Below are positions 14,767 through 22,241 of a stretch of 22,241 nucleotides of DNA, piece by piece. The position numbers and the translations under genes are program-made. The DNA comes from Candidatus Brocadiales bacterium (GTDB lineage Bacteria; Planctomycetota; Brocadiia; Brocadiales; Bathyanammoxibiaceae), in assembly GCA_030586765.1 (NCBI GenBank), contig JAUQZZ010000014.1:1-22241 (forward strand), given 5' to 3'. Numbering within the stretch: position 1 is the stretch's first letter; every line of letters starts with the position of its first letter. The notes below the pieces were generated by a model, which was given only the letters and a program-made list of their open reading frames with translations, did no database searches and was not told the origin of the DNA.

Positions 14767-15954
14767 ATGCTAGAGGGTCTTAAGGGTTGGATAGAGTGGG
14801 CCAAGGAGAGGAAGCGGACAGTGGGGGTGGTCCTCGGCTTATTCCTGGTAGTTTTTATCATTGGCAACCTCCAGATGTACCACTACTCCGAGACCAGCGA
14901 GTTTTGCGGTAAGATGTGCCATGAGATGGACATCCACTACGCCTCTTTTATGGAGTCTAAGCATCATAATGAGCATGTAGAGAACTGTCATGCCTGTCAC
15001 GTCGGCCCTGGGCTGGGCGGGTTTCTCCACGCAAAGCTCAGCGATGGCACCCACGATACCTTTGAACATCTAAAAGGGACCTTTGCCGACGGCCGCCTTA
15101 TAGAGATTGCCCAGGACAGTATAAAGATTATAAATGGCAACTGTGCAAGATGTCATACTAAGGGATACACAAAGGACGAAACCCACCTGCCCGCTGTAGC
15201 CACCAGCAATAGGAAGTTGGGGGAGGGTATCTTAACAGCTCTAGTATGTACAGATTGTCATGCAGGCCTGGTGCATCCCCACATGCCTGGGGATTTATTT
15301 AAGGTCTATACAGAGACAAAGAAGGCCCACCCGGAGGCAAAGATAGAGCCTATAGGGATATTCAAGGATGTTGAATGCCTGGGATGCCATAAGAATACTA
15401 CCCCCGAGGTGGTAAAGGACTGGACCAAGGGCCTTCATGCCCAGAAGGGTGTGACCTGTGAAGGCTGCCATGGGAACGACCACTCTGTCATAAAGGAAAG
15501 GCATGGACAGGTGCCTGCTAGCACATGCGCACCCTGCCATGAGAAGGCCTATAATGAGTTCAGACAGACGAAGCACATCCAGGGCCGCCCTGTGGTTGAG
15601 GTGGCGGATAAGGTTGTGGATACAAAGGTTCTCTGGATGGGCATTTGCAAGGACTGCCACAGGTTTGGTCTCAAGCATCCCTGGGATGAGGCCGGTGAAG
15701 ACTGCAACGCCTGCCACAGTATCCACGTTTTTTCTAAGACTCAGGCCCAGGAGGCCGAGGTCTGTAAAAAGTGTCATGTGGGCGGTCCAGACCACGCCCA
15801 GCTTGACCTTAAGGAGACCTCCTTGCATGGAAAGTACTATTCAGCATGGAGGGCCAAGACGGGTAAGGAGCCTGCTTGTCAGACCTGCCACGGTCCAGAG
15901 AAAAGTCATAACTTTGAAAAACATAAGGTCCCTGAAGAGCTTAAAGGGATCTAG
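14767..15954 (+). CDS. 11-heme membrane cytochrome: NapC/NirT module fused to an HAO-like heptaheme domain
   Basis: 395 residues. A membrane anchor (about 17-36) follows a short basic N-terminus, then four hemes in NapC/NirT style: C47 (a CX3CH, CGKMCH, with Met at H+2), C74, C126 and C161. This module normally takes electrons from quinol and passes them to soluble cytochromes. Residues about 200-385 add seven CXXCH hemes at C204, C231, C254, C294, C313, C333 and C371 whose surroundings follow HAO hemes 1-7 in order: TPEVVKDW after heme 1, CHGNDH at heme 2, CHSIHVF at heme 5, TSLHG after heme 6. The HAO eighth heme and C-terminal domain with the catalytic Tyr are absent, so this is likely an electron conduit, not an oxidase. 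In ammonia oxidisers HAO is served by a separate NapC-like cytochrome cM552. The ribosome site AGAGGAGGGG lies 6 nt before the ATG. It is monocistronic, ending at the terminator at 16013. Confidence 0.9.
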   Translation: MLEGLKGWIEWAKERKRTVGVVLGLFLVVFIIGNLQMYHYSETSEFCGKMCHEMDIHYASFMESKHHNEHVENCHACHVGPGLGGFLHAKLSDGTHDTFEHLKGTFADGRLIEIAQDSIKIINGNCARCHTKGYTKDETHLPAVATSNRKLGEGILTALVCTDCHAGLVHPHMPGDLFKVYTETKKAHPEAKIEPIGIFKDVECLGCHKNTTPEVVKDWTKGLHAQKGVTCEGCHGNDHSVIKERHGQVPASTCAPCHEKAYNEFRQTKHIQGRPVVEVADKVVDTKVLWMGICKDCHRFGLKHPWDEAGEDCNACHSIHVFSKTQAQEAEVCKKCHVGGPDHAQLDLKETSLHGKYYSAWRAKTGKEPACQTCHGPEKSHNFEKHKVPEELKGI

Positions 15955-16012
15955 CTTACCATTCAATTTTTCTAGGCAAACCTTCCATGTATAATGAGGT
16001 TTCCGAGGTAGT

Positions 16013-16043
16013 AATCCCACCCCCGAGGGGTGGGATTTTTTTT
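16013..16043 (+). terminator. Intrinsic terminator after the 11-heme gene
   Basis: An 11-bp stem (16013-16023 with 16027-16037) with a 3-nt loop runs into a T tract (16036-16043). It ends 17 nt before acn, so the acn operon promoter must overlap it or lie upstream; a TATAAT at 15990-15995 has no convincing -35 box. Confidence 0.9.
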
Positions 16044-16060
16044 GTTCTTGAGGGGTTTTA

Positions 16061-17989
16061 ATGGGTAAGAACTTGGTTGAGAAGATCCTGGGGGCGCATC
16101 TAGTTTCAGGGGAGCTTCAGACAGGCGCTGAGATAGGCATATCCATTGACCAGACCCTAGTCCAGGATGCCACGGGAACCATGTCCTTTCTGCAGTTTGA
16201 GGCGATGAATGTCTCGCGGGTGAAGACACGGCTCTCTGTGAGTTATGCAGACCACAATACCCTACAGACGAGCATGGAGAACTCCGATGACCACCTCTAC
16301 CTCCAAACAGTAGCCGCTAAATATGGTGTGTATTTTTCAAGGCCTGGCAATGGTATCTGCCACCAGGTACACCTGGAGCGCTTTGCCATCCCCGGGCAGA
16401 CCCTCCTGGGTTCAGACAGCCACACGCCCACCTGTGGAGGGCTAGGGATGATTGCTATTGGCTCGGGGGGTCTAGACGTGGCTGTGGCCATGGCAGGCGG
16501 TCCATTTTTCCTCCATACGCCTAAGGTGGTCCTTATCAGGCTCCTGGGACGGTTGGGGCCCTGGGCCTCTGCCAAAGATGTTATCCTCACCCTTTTACAG
16601 AGGCTGACTGTCACAGGGGGGACTGGGAAGATCTTCGAGTACGGGGGGGCAGGCATCAAGGCCCTCAGCATCCCAGAACGTTCTACCATTACAAACATGG
16701 GAGCAGAGCTAGGGGCCACTACATCTATCTTTCCCAGCGACGAAGTAGCGCGTCAGTTCCTTAGAGTACAGCAGAGGGAAAGCGGTTGGATGGAGATGGG
16801 GCCTGATAAGGATGCCAGCTATGGGGAGGAGATGGAAATAGACCTGAGTAGTCTGGAACCAATGATTGCCAAGCCTCACAGTCCTGGCAATGTATGCAGG
16901 GTCAGGGAGGTAGAAGGTACCAAGGTGCATCAGGTCTGTATAGGGAGCTGTACCAACTCCTCTTATCAGGACCTCATGGTGGTGGCCAGGGTCTTAAAGG
17001 GCAAAAGGATACCCGCGGATGTTAGTGTGACTATAAGCCCTGGCTCAAGACAGGTACTGGAACTGATAGCCAGAGACGGGGCCCTGGAAGACCTTATTAA
17101 GGCAGGGGCAAGGGTATTGGAGCCTGCCTGCGGGCCCTGTATTGGGATGGGGCAGGTACCTCCTACAGGGGCAGTATCGCTAAGGACCTTTAATCGAAAC
17201 TTTAAGGGCAGGTGCGGCTCCCCTAATGCTGAGGTATATCTTGCCAGTGCTGAGACCGCCGCTGCCACGGCTTTAACGGGCGTTATAACCGATCCCAGGG
17301 ACCTGGGTCAGCCTATAAAGATTAAACCACTTAAGAAGGCCATCATAGATGATAAACTAGTCATACCCCCGGCCGAAGACCCTTCAAAGGTAGAGATAAT
17401 AAGGGGTCCAAATATAAAAGAGCTGCCCAAAAAGGGACCTCTCGAAGAGACGCTGGAGGGAGATATCCTCCTAAAGCTTAAAGATGACATCAGTACCGAC
17501 CACATCCTGCCTGCAGGCACCAAGGTCTTGGCCTTTCGTTCTAATATACAAGCTATCTCCAAGTTTGTCTTTGAATATGTAGACTCAGAATTCGTAAATA
17601 GGGCTAAGGGGAAAAGAGGGGGGTTCATCCTGGCTGGTACAAACTACGGTCAAGGTTCCAGCAGGGAGCATGCGGCCATGGCTCCCATGCACCTGGGGGT
17701 GAAGGCCGTTCTAGCAAAATCCTTTGCAAGGATACATAGAGATAACCTTATAAATTCGGGAATCTTGCCCCTCTACGTAGCGGATGACTACGACCTCATA
17801 GACCAGGGGGACCGTCTTAAAATGGAAAAGGTTAAAAAGGCAGTCAAAGAAGGGGAACCCATTAATGTTATCAACGTGACCAAGGATAAGAAAATGAGGT
17901 TGGAGCATAGACTTACCCCCAGGGAGGCAGAGATAGTCCTTGCTGGAGGGTTATTAAACTATCAGGTACAAGGGGCCAAGGGTGGATGA
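16061..17989 (+). CDS. acn: Aconitate hydratase
   Basis: 642 residues, the compact aconitase type with the swivel domain at the C-terminus of the same chain. It isomerises citrate and isocitrate in the TCA cycle with a [4Fe-4S] cluster whose ligands are C297 (IGSCTNSS), C357 and C360 (ACGPCIGMG). The substrate-binding DSHTPTCGGLG lies near 118-128, DISTDHILPAG opens the swivel part, and GTNYGQGSSREHA is the swivel signature. The ATG has AGGGG 6 nt upstream. Its TGA overlaps the mdh ATG by four bases (ATGA), so the two are translationally coupled. It is the first gene of a TCA operon running to sdhB. Confidence 0.96.
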   Translation: MGKNLVEKILGAHLVSGELQTGAEIGISIDQTLVQDATGTMSFLQFEAMNVSRVKTRLSVSYADHNTLQTSMENSDDHLYLQTVAAKYGVYFSRPGNGICHQVHLERFAIPGQTLLGSDSHTPTCGGLGMIAIGSGGLDVAVAMAGGPFFLHTPKVVLIRLLGRLGPWASAKDVILTLLQRLTVTGGTGKIFEYGGAGIKALSIPERSTITNMGAELGATTSIFPSDEVARQFLRVQQRESGWMEMGPDKDASYGEEMEIDLSSLEPMIAKPHSPGNVCRVREVEGTKVHQVCIGSCTNSSYQDLMVVARVLKGKRIPADVSVTISPGSRQVLELIARDGALEDLIKAGARVLEPACGPCIGMGQVPPTGAVSLRTFNRNFKGRCGSPNAEVYLASAETAAATALTGVITDPRDLGQPIKIKPLKKAIIDDKLVIPPAEDPSKVEIIRGPNIKELPKKGPLEETLEGDILLKLKDDISTDHILPAGTKVLAFRSNIQAISKFVFEYVDSEFVNRAKGKRGGFILAGTNYGQGSSREHAAMAPMHLGVKAVLAKSFARIHRDNLINSGILPLYVADDYDLIDQGDRLKMEKVKKAVKEGEPINVINVTKDKKMRLEHRLTPREAEIVLAGGLLNYQVQGAKGG

Positions 17990-18933
17990 TGAGAAGGAAG
18001 GTAACCATTGTAGGGGCTGGCAATGTAGGGGGCACCACTGCCCAAAGGCTTGCTGAGAAAGATATTGCTGATGTGGTCTTAGTAGATTTAGCAGTTAACA
18101 TGGCCAAAGCCAAATCCTTAGACATACTTGAGGCAGGGCCAATTTATGGCTACAACGCCAGGATAGTAGGTACTGGCGACTATGAGGAGACGGTTGGTTC
18201 TGATGTATGCGTTATTACTGCTGGAATCCCCAGAAGGCCTGGTATGACCAGGGACCAGCTCCTGGAGGTGAATACCAAGGTGGTAGCCTCTGTGGCCAGG
18301 GCCCTGGGGGAGAGGTCTCCGAAGGCTGTGCTCTTGGTGGTTACCAATCCCCTGGATGCCATGACTTACCTTACTTATAAGGTAAGCGGCTTTCCCAAGG
18401 AAAGGGTTATGGGCATGGCAGGGGTACTGGATGCCTCCAGGTTTAGCGCCTTTGTGGCTATGGAGTTAGGTGTATCTGTAGAGAATGTCCAGGCTATGGT
18501 TATCGGAGGGCATGTGGATATGATACCCCTACCCAGATATACAAAGGTGGCAGGTATTGCCGTGGAAGAGTTAATAAAGAAGGAGAGGCTTGATGCCGTA
18601 GTCAGGCATACTGTAGAGGCTGGTGGCGAGATAGTCGAACTCCTCAAGACAGGTAGTGCTTATTATGCCCCTTCCGCAGCCGTTGTAGAGATGGTAGAGG
18701 CTATCCTTAAGGACAAGAAGAAGATTCTCCCTGCTACTGTTCTATGCCAGGGGGAGTATGGGCTGAGAGACATCTTCATAGGCGTGCCTGCTAAGCTGGG
18801 AGTGAGGGGTGTGGAAGGGATAGTTGAATTGAGGCTTACTGAGGAAGAAGGTGTGTTACTGAAGAAGTCTGCCCAAGTGGTCAAGGCCCAATGCGAGACC
18901 GTGGATAGGTTAATCCTGCAGGAGACGAAATGA
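17986..18933 (+). CDS. mdh: Malate dehydrogenase (LDH-like type)
   Basis: 315 residues, typical for NAD-dependent LDH-like malate dehydrogenase, interconverting malate and oxaloacetate. The Rossmann fingerprint GAGNVGGTTA (10-19), the acidic VDL at 33-35 for NAD, and the substrate loop IPRRPGMTRDQL with R83/R84 and R89, which marks malate over lactate, are present. The catalytic His176 lies in GGHVDMIP, where the family norm is GGHGDxMVP; the Gly is replaced and one residue is missing. An ATG at 17989 is an equally possible start. It overlaps acn and the next gene by four bases each. Confidence 0.96.
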   Translation: MMRRKVTIVGAGNVGGTTAQRLAEKDIADVVLVDLAVNMAKAKSLDILEAGPIYGYNARIVGTGDYEETVGSDVCVITAGIPRRPGMTRDQLLEVNTKVVASVARALGERSPKAVLLVVTNPLDAMTYLTYKVSGFPKERVMGMAGVLDASRFSAFVAMELGVSVENVQAMVIGGHVDMIPLPRYTKVAGIAVEELIKKERLDAVVRHTVEAGGEIVELLKTGSAYYAPSAAVVEMVEAILKDKKKILPATVLCQGEYGLRDIFIGVPAKLGVRGVEGIVELRLTEEEGVLLKKSAQVVKAQCETVDRLILQETK

Positions 18934-19265
18934 CCAGGGAGTCAAGCCTCTGGCCCTGGCTACTTCAGAGACTGAGTGGCATATTCCTAAGCCTAGGCGT
19001 TTTAATTCACTTCTGGATGCTTCACTCCCGTGGTGGACCACCCACTTATAACGAGATGGTCACCCGTCTCGGCTCTCCTGGTTGGATATCCTTTTACCTC
19101 TTCCTATTAGCGGTCCTTATATATCATGGGTTAAATGGCTTCTGGGCCATATTCCTCGACTTTGATACCTCCACCTCTTCTAAGGCAGTCTTTAAACTAG
19201 TGCTCTACATAATAGGCCTAGGCACCTTCGCTACTGGCGCCCTAATCTTAGGCTGGAAGCCCTAG
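18930..19265 (+). CDS. sdhC: Succinate dehydrogenase/fumarate reductase membrane subunit (cytochrome b type), first
   Basis: 111 residues with three predicted membrane helices (about 15-32, 51-75, 87-108). LLQRLSGIFLSLGVLIHFW is the typical first-helix segment of the small Sdh anchor, and His27 and His66 are candidate ligands for heme b. It anchors the SdhAB head and forms the quinone site with its partner. The ATG overlaps the mdh stop (ATGA). Because this protein has the QR-SG form and the next one the HRVTG form, the names sdhC and sdhD could be exchanged; assignment follows gene order only. Confidence 0.85.
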   Translation: MTRESSLWPWLLQRLSGIFLSLGVLIHFWMLHSRGGPPTYNEMVTRLGSPGWISFYLFLLAVLIYHGLNGFWAIFLDFDTSTSSKAVFKLVLYIIGLGTFATGALILGWKP

Positions 19266-19273
19266 GGGTACTA

Positions 19274-19645
19274 ATGGATAAACTTCGGGCAATAATATCG
19301 GATATTGGATGGAATCTTAATTCAAGCACCCTTCCTTATACCCTCCATAGGGTTACAGGAATCGCCCTGGTTCTATTCCTCTTCTTGCATATCTGGACCC
19401 TTAGTGCTGTTTTTCAGGGGTCTGAGGCCTTTAATAAGGCTGTAGGGAAATTTGATAACCCCCTTGGACATCTGATGGAATACACCCTATTTTTTGCAGT
19501 GATGATACATCTGTTGAATGGGTTAAGGATAACCTTGGTAGAACTCTTTGACCTTACCGCCCTACAAGAGAGGCTCCTCTGGGGTTCACTGGGTGTCCTG
19601 CTAGTGGCGGGGGTGTATAGTGTAACAGTCTTATTTTTGAGGTGA
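19274..19645 (+). CDS. sdhD: Succinate dehydrogenase/fumarate reductase membrane subunit (cytochrome b type), second
   Basis: 123 residues with three membrane helices (about 22-47, 68-90, 100-121). LHRVTGIALVLFLFLHIW carries the HRxTG signature usual for SdhC-type cytochrome b; His25, His39 and His79 are available for heme b. It begins 8 nt after the previous subunit with GGGGT just upstream, and its stop lies inside the ribosome site of sdhA. By motif alone it is the more SdhC-like of the two anchors. Confidence 0.87.
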   Translation: MDKLRAIISDIGWNLNSSTLPYTLHRVTGIALVLFLFLHIWTLSAVFQGSEAFNKAVGKFDNPLGHLMEYTLFFAVMIHLLNGLRITLVELFDLTALQERLLWGSLGVLLVAGVYSVTVLFLR

Positions 19646-19650
19646 GCCCC

Positions 19651-21378
19651 TTGCAGTATCATCAGGTCATAATAGTAGGTGGGGGACTGGCAGGTCTTAG
19701 GGCTGCTGTTGCTGTAAATGAGATGAACATCCAGGCCTGTGTAATCTCCAGGGTCCACCCCCTTAGGTCCCACACAGTGGCGGCCCAGGGTGGCATTAAT
19801 GCCCCTCTAGGGAATCATCCCAGGGGCCGATATGATACCTGGGAAAAGCATGCCTATGACACCATTAAGGGCAGTGACTTCCTGGCTGACCAGGATGCCG
19901 TGATTAAGATGACTCAAGAAGCCTCCACCCGTATTATTGAGATGGAACATTGGGGTTGCCCCTTTAACCGCACCACAGAAGGCAAGATTGCCCAGAGGCC
20001 CTTTGGGGGTGCAGGTTTCCCCAGAACCTGTTACGTGGCTGATACCACCGGCCATGCCCTCCTCCACACCCTTTACGAACAGATAATCAGGTTCCAGCAG
20101 GCCGCTGAGAGGAGGGAGTTGGTGCTCTGTCCAGAGTGGCTGGTGACTGCCCTGGTAGTGGAGGGAGATGAGTGCAGGGGGGTGATAGCCATGGACATGA
20201 CTAGCGGAAAACAGGAGGCCTTCCTGGGCGAGGCCGTTATCTTTGCCACAGGTGGGGCTGGAAGGCTCTACGCAAACACTACCAACGCCCTTATCAAGAC
20301 AGGCATGGGTATGGCGGTGCCCTACTGGGCAGGCATACCCCTTAAGGATATAGAGTTTATACAATTCCATCCCACTACCCTCTTTGGTAAGAACATATTG
20401 ATATCAGAAGGGGCTAGGGGAGAAGGGGGTTACCTCATTAACAATAAGGGAGAGAGGTTTCTGGCCAACTATCCTGATTCCCGTAAGGCCATGGAAATTG
20501 CCCCCAGGGATATAATAGCCCGTAATATGACCAGAGAGATACAGGAGGGGAGGGGATTTGATAGTGCCTATCTCCACCTAGACCTCAGGCACCTGGGGGC
20601 TGAAAGGATACTTAGCAAACTCCACGGTATAAGGACTATATGCCTGGATTTCGCGGGGATAGACCCCATAACCGACCCCATCCCGGTCCAGCCAGGACAG
20701 CATTACACCATGGGGGGGATAGACTGTAACACCGCCTGCGAGACCAGGTTAAGGGGCTTTTATGCTGCTGGGGAGGCGGCCTGCGTGAGTGTCCATGGTG
20801 CTAATCGCCTCGGAGGCAATTCCCTCCTGGAGACCCTGGTCTTTGGGCAGATAGCAGGGGAGAATGCTGCAAAATACGTACAGGGAAAGGCAGAGACATC
20901 TCAGGGCCAAAGGTCACTAGATGAGACCCTAAAGACCGCTGAGGGAAAGGTAGATAGACTACTCAAATCTGAAGGGAGAGAGTCCCCTTCCAGGATAAAG
21001 ACAGAGTTAAGCAATCTCATGGTTCAGAAGGCTGGTATATTCCGTGACGCTGCTGGCCTTAAGACTGCACTCCAGGGGATTAAAACCCTTCAGGAAAGAT
21101 ATAGAAATATAGGATTAGACCATAGGGGCAGGAGGTGGAATACGGCCCTCCATTCTACCCTGGAGCTAGAGGGCAGCCTGGATGTGGCAGAGGCCGTTGT
21201 GACAGGGGCCCTGGCCAGAGAGGAAAGCAGGGGCTCGCATTATCGCACAGACTTTCCAAAGAGGGATGATGAGAAGTGGTTTCGCCATACCCTGGCCTTT
21301 TATTCAAAGGAAGGTCCCAGGCTGGAATACTGCGAGGTGCGCCCAGGGCCATTCAAACTGGAGGAGAGGAAGTACTAA
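19651..21378 (+). CDS. sdhA: Succinate dehydrogenase/fumarate reductase flavoprotein subunit
   Basis: 575 residues from this start. It oxidises succinate to fumarate or the reverse. The FAD fingerprint VGGGLAGLRAA opens the protein, H41 in RSHTVAAQGG is the covalent FAD attachment site, and HPTTL, EGARGEGGYLIN and HYTMGGI line the active site; GAN-RLGGNSLLE is the conserved C-terminal FAD contact. Two starts compete: GTG 19642 overlaps the sdhD stop but has no ribosome site, whereas TTG 19651 has GAGGTGAG (19639-19646) at good distance and gives the usual short lead-in MQYHQVIIVGGG. I chose TTG. Direction of catalysis cannot be read from sequence. Confidence 0.95.
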   Translation: MQYHQVIIVGGGLAGLRAAVAVNEMNIQACVISRVHPLRSHTVAAQGGINAPLGNHPRGRYDTWEKHAYDTIKGSDFLADQDAVIKMTQEASTRIIEMEHWGCPFNRTTEGKIAQRPFGGAGFPRTCYVADTTGHALLHTLYEQIIRFQQAAERRELVLCPEWLVTALVVEGDECRGVIAMDMTSGKQEAFLGEAVIFATGGAGRLYANTTNALIKTGMGMAVPYWAGIPLKDIEFIQFHPTTLFGKNILISEGARGEGGYLINNKGERFLANYPDSRKAMEIAPRDIIARNMTREIQEGRGFDSAYLHLDLRHLGAERILSKLHGIRTICLDFAGIDPITDPIPVQPGQHYTMGGIDCNTACETRLRGFYAAGEAACVSVHGANRLGGNSLLETLVFGQIAGENAAKYVQGKAETSQGQRSLDETLKTAEGKVDRLLKSEGRESPSRIKTELSNLMVQKAGIFRDAAGLKTALQGIKTLQERYRNIGLDHRGRRWNTALHSTLELEGSLDVAEAVVTGALAREESRGSHYRTDFPKRDDEKWFRHTLAFYSKEGPRLEYCEVRPGPFKLEERKY

Positions 21379-21395
21379 AGGCATTTGATGAATAC

Positions 21396-21456
21396 GTGTA
21401 GCGCAGACCTTTAGGTCTGCCAATTATAGAGGCAGGGCTAAAGCCCTGCACTACAC
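21396..21456 (+). repeat. 61-bp twin-hairpin repeat (REP/MITE-like) between sdhA and sdhB
   Basis: Two perfect 7-bp hairpins (21403-21409 with 21414-21420, loop TTTA; 21432-21438 with 21443-21449, loop TAAA) are enclosed by terminal inverted repeats GTGTAG/CTACAC (21396-21401 with 21451-21456). The whole folds as a three-way junction. The layout is that of a small non-autonomous mobile repeat. Confidence 0.75.
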
Positions 21457-21475
21457 TATAAGGGTAGATGTGATT

Positions 21476-22201
21476 ATGCCAAAGGAAGTGACCTTCGTGA
21501 TACAGCGCTTTGACCCTGATAGGGATAAGGCCCCCTATTTCAAGACCTATAGTGTACCCTGGGAGAGGAAGGACCTCACGGTGCTGGATGGGCTCTATTA
21601 TATACTAGAGAATGTGGACGGCTCTCTGGCCTTCAGGGCCTCTTGCAGGGGGGCCATCTGCGGCTCCTGCGCCATGCATATAAACGGCAAACATCGGCTG
21701 GCCTGTAACACCCTGGTCTCCAGGCTAGGCTCTGACAAGGTTACCATAAGGCCCCTTTCTCATCTTAAAATAGAGAAGGACTTATGCGTCGAGATGAAGC
21801 CCTTCTGGGAGAAATTTGAATTTGTTAAACCCTACCTTATGCCAGGCTCACCCCCCCCTCCCTCAGGGGAGAGGGTACAGACCCAGGACCAGAGGGAGGA
21901 ATTGAATATAGTCATTGACTGTATTCAATGCGGCTGCTGCTTTTCTGCCTGTCCTGTGACCCTGACCAGTAAGGAGTATCTGGGACCTGCGGCCTTACTA
22001 AAGCTGGACAGGTTTGTAAGGGATTCCAGGGATGGGGCGGGGCAAGAACGCCTGAACCTGGCTGACGGCCTTTACGGTGCCTTTAGGTGCCACAACGTCT
22101 TTAACTGCCAATGTTGTCCAAAGGACCTTGACCCCCCTCGCTCCATTGCCCATATAAAGAGGAGAATTATGGGCATAAAACTCCTGGGCAGGGGTAAATG
22201 A
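21476..22201 (+). CDS. sdhB: Succinate dehydrogenase/fumarate reductase iron-sulfur subunit
   Basis: 241 residues. It carries electrons from SdhA to the membrane quinone site. The N-terminal ferredoxin domain has the [2Fe-2S] ligands C57, C62, C65 and C77 (CRGAICGSC...LAC). The C-terminal domain has C149, C152, C155 and C159 (CIQCGCCFSACP), the same numbers as in E. coli SdhB, then C205, C211 and C213/C214 in CHNVFNCQCCPK. Here C211 and the Cys before Pro are separated by two residues, not the usual three. ATG 21476 is 11 nt from AAGGG (21460-21464); GTG 21470, 5 nt away, is also possible. It is the last visible gene of the operon; the repeat at 21396 separates it from sdhA. Confidence 0.95.
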   Translation: MPKEVTFVIQRFDPDRDKAPYFKTYSVPWERKDLTVLDGLYYILENVDGSLAFRASCRGAICGSCAMHINGKHRLACNTLVSRLGSDKVTIRPLSHLKIEKDLCVEMKPFWEKFEFVKPYLMPGSPPPPSGERVQTQDQREELNIVIDCIQCGCCFSACPVTLTSKEYLGPAALLKLDRFVRDSRDGAGQERLNLADGLYGAFRCHNVFNCQCCPKDLDPPRSIAHIKRRIMGIKLLGRGK

Positions 22202-22241
22202 TAATTTGAGACCTCTGGAAAAGTACTGAAACGGATAGGCG

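Noticed and set aside
15990..15995. TATAAT before the acn operon as its promoter
   Set aside because: No -35 box at 16-18 nt and the strong terminator at 16013-16043 would stop a transcript beginning there.

Overview
The window reads as chromosome of an anammox planctomycete (order Brocadiales). The strongest evidence is the gene at 720-3170. It encodes a full-length hydrazine synthase alpha subunit (HzsA) with the unusual heme site of that enzyme: a CXXCH whose His is followed four residues later by Tyr, plus a Cys at residue 303. Just upstream is the C-terminal end of a di-heme peroxidase-like protein, the fold of the gamma subunit HzsC. Two octaheme proteins of the hydroxylamine oxidoreductase/hydrazine dehydrogenase (HAO/HDH) family and an 11-heme membrane cytochrome complete the nitrogen-redox set. 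Codon use is even across the window, with AGG the favoured Arg codon and ATA frequent for Ile, so nothing looks recently imported. The exact family of the host cannot be settled by eye.

Layout: (1) 1-3233, hzsC or hzsBC 3' end, then hzsA, closed by a strong terminator. (2) 3261-5176, a consensus sigma-70 promoter, octaheme HAO/HDH number 1, and a terminator. (3) 5201-8515, trpB, trpA and a flavodiiron protein (fprA), facing a small zinc-ribbon gene (8520-8708, minus). (4) 8838-10869, a second near-consensus promoter, octaheme number 2 (one CX4CH heme, His-rich tail), and a terminator. (5) 10892-14482, a secreted 19-repeat TPR protein converging on a secreted zinc-ribbon/TPR/FGE-fold protein. 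(6) 14767-16043, an 11-heme protein that joins a NapC/NirT quinol-dehydrogenase module to a domain reproducing hemes 1-7 of HAO. (7) 16061-22201, a tight acn-mdh-sdhC-sdhD-sdhA-sdhB operon, with a 61-bp twin-hairpin repeat between sdhA and sdhB.

How they fit together: hydrazine synthase condenses NO and ammonium to hydrazine. HAO/HDH octahemes oxidise hydrazine or hydroxylamine, or reduce nitrite or NO. The 11-heme NapC-HAO fusion could carry electrons between the quinone pool and these soluble cytochromes. FprA-type proteins remove NO or O2 in the cytoplasm. Succinate dehydrogenase/fumarate reductase connects the TCA segment to the same quinone pool. The most novel candidates are the NapC-HAO fusion, the hzs-HAO synteny with an implied HzsBC fusion or displaced hzsB, and single-residue deletions in otherwise invariant motifs of SdhB and Mdh.
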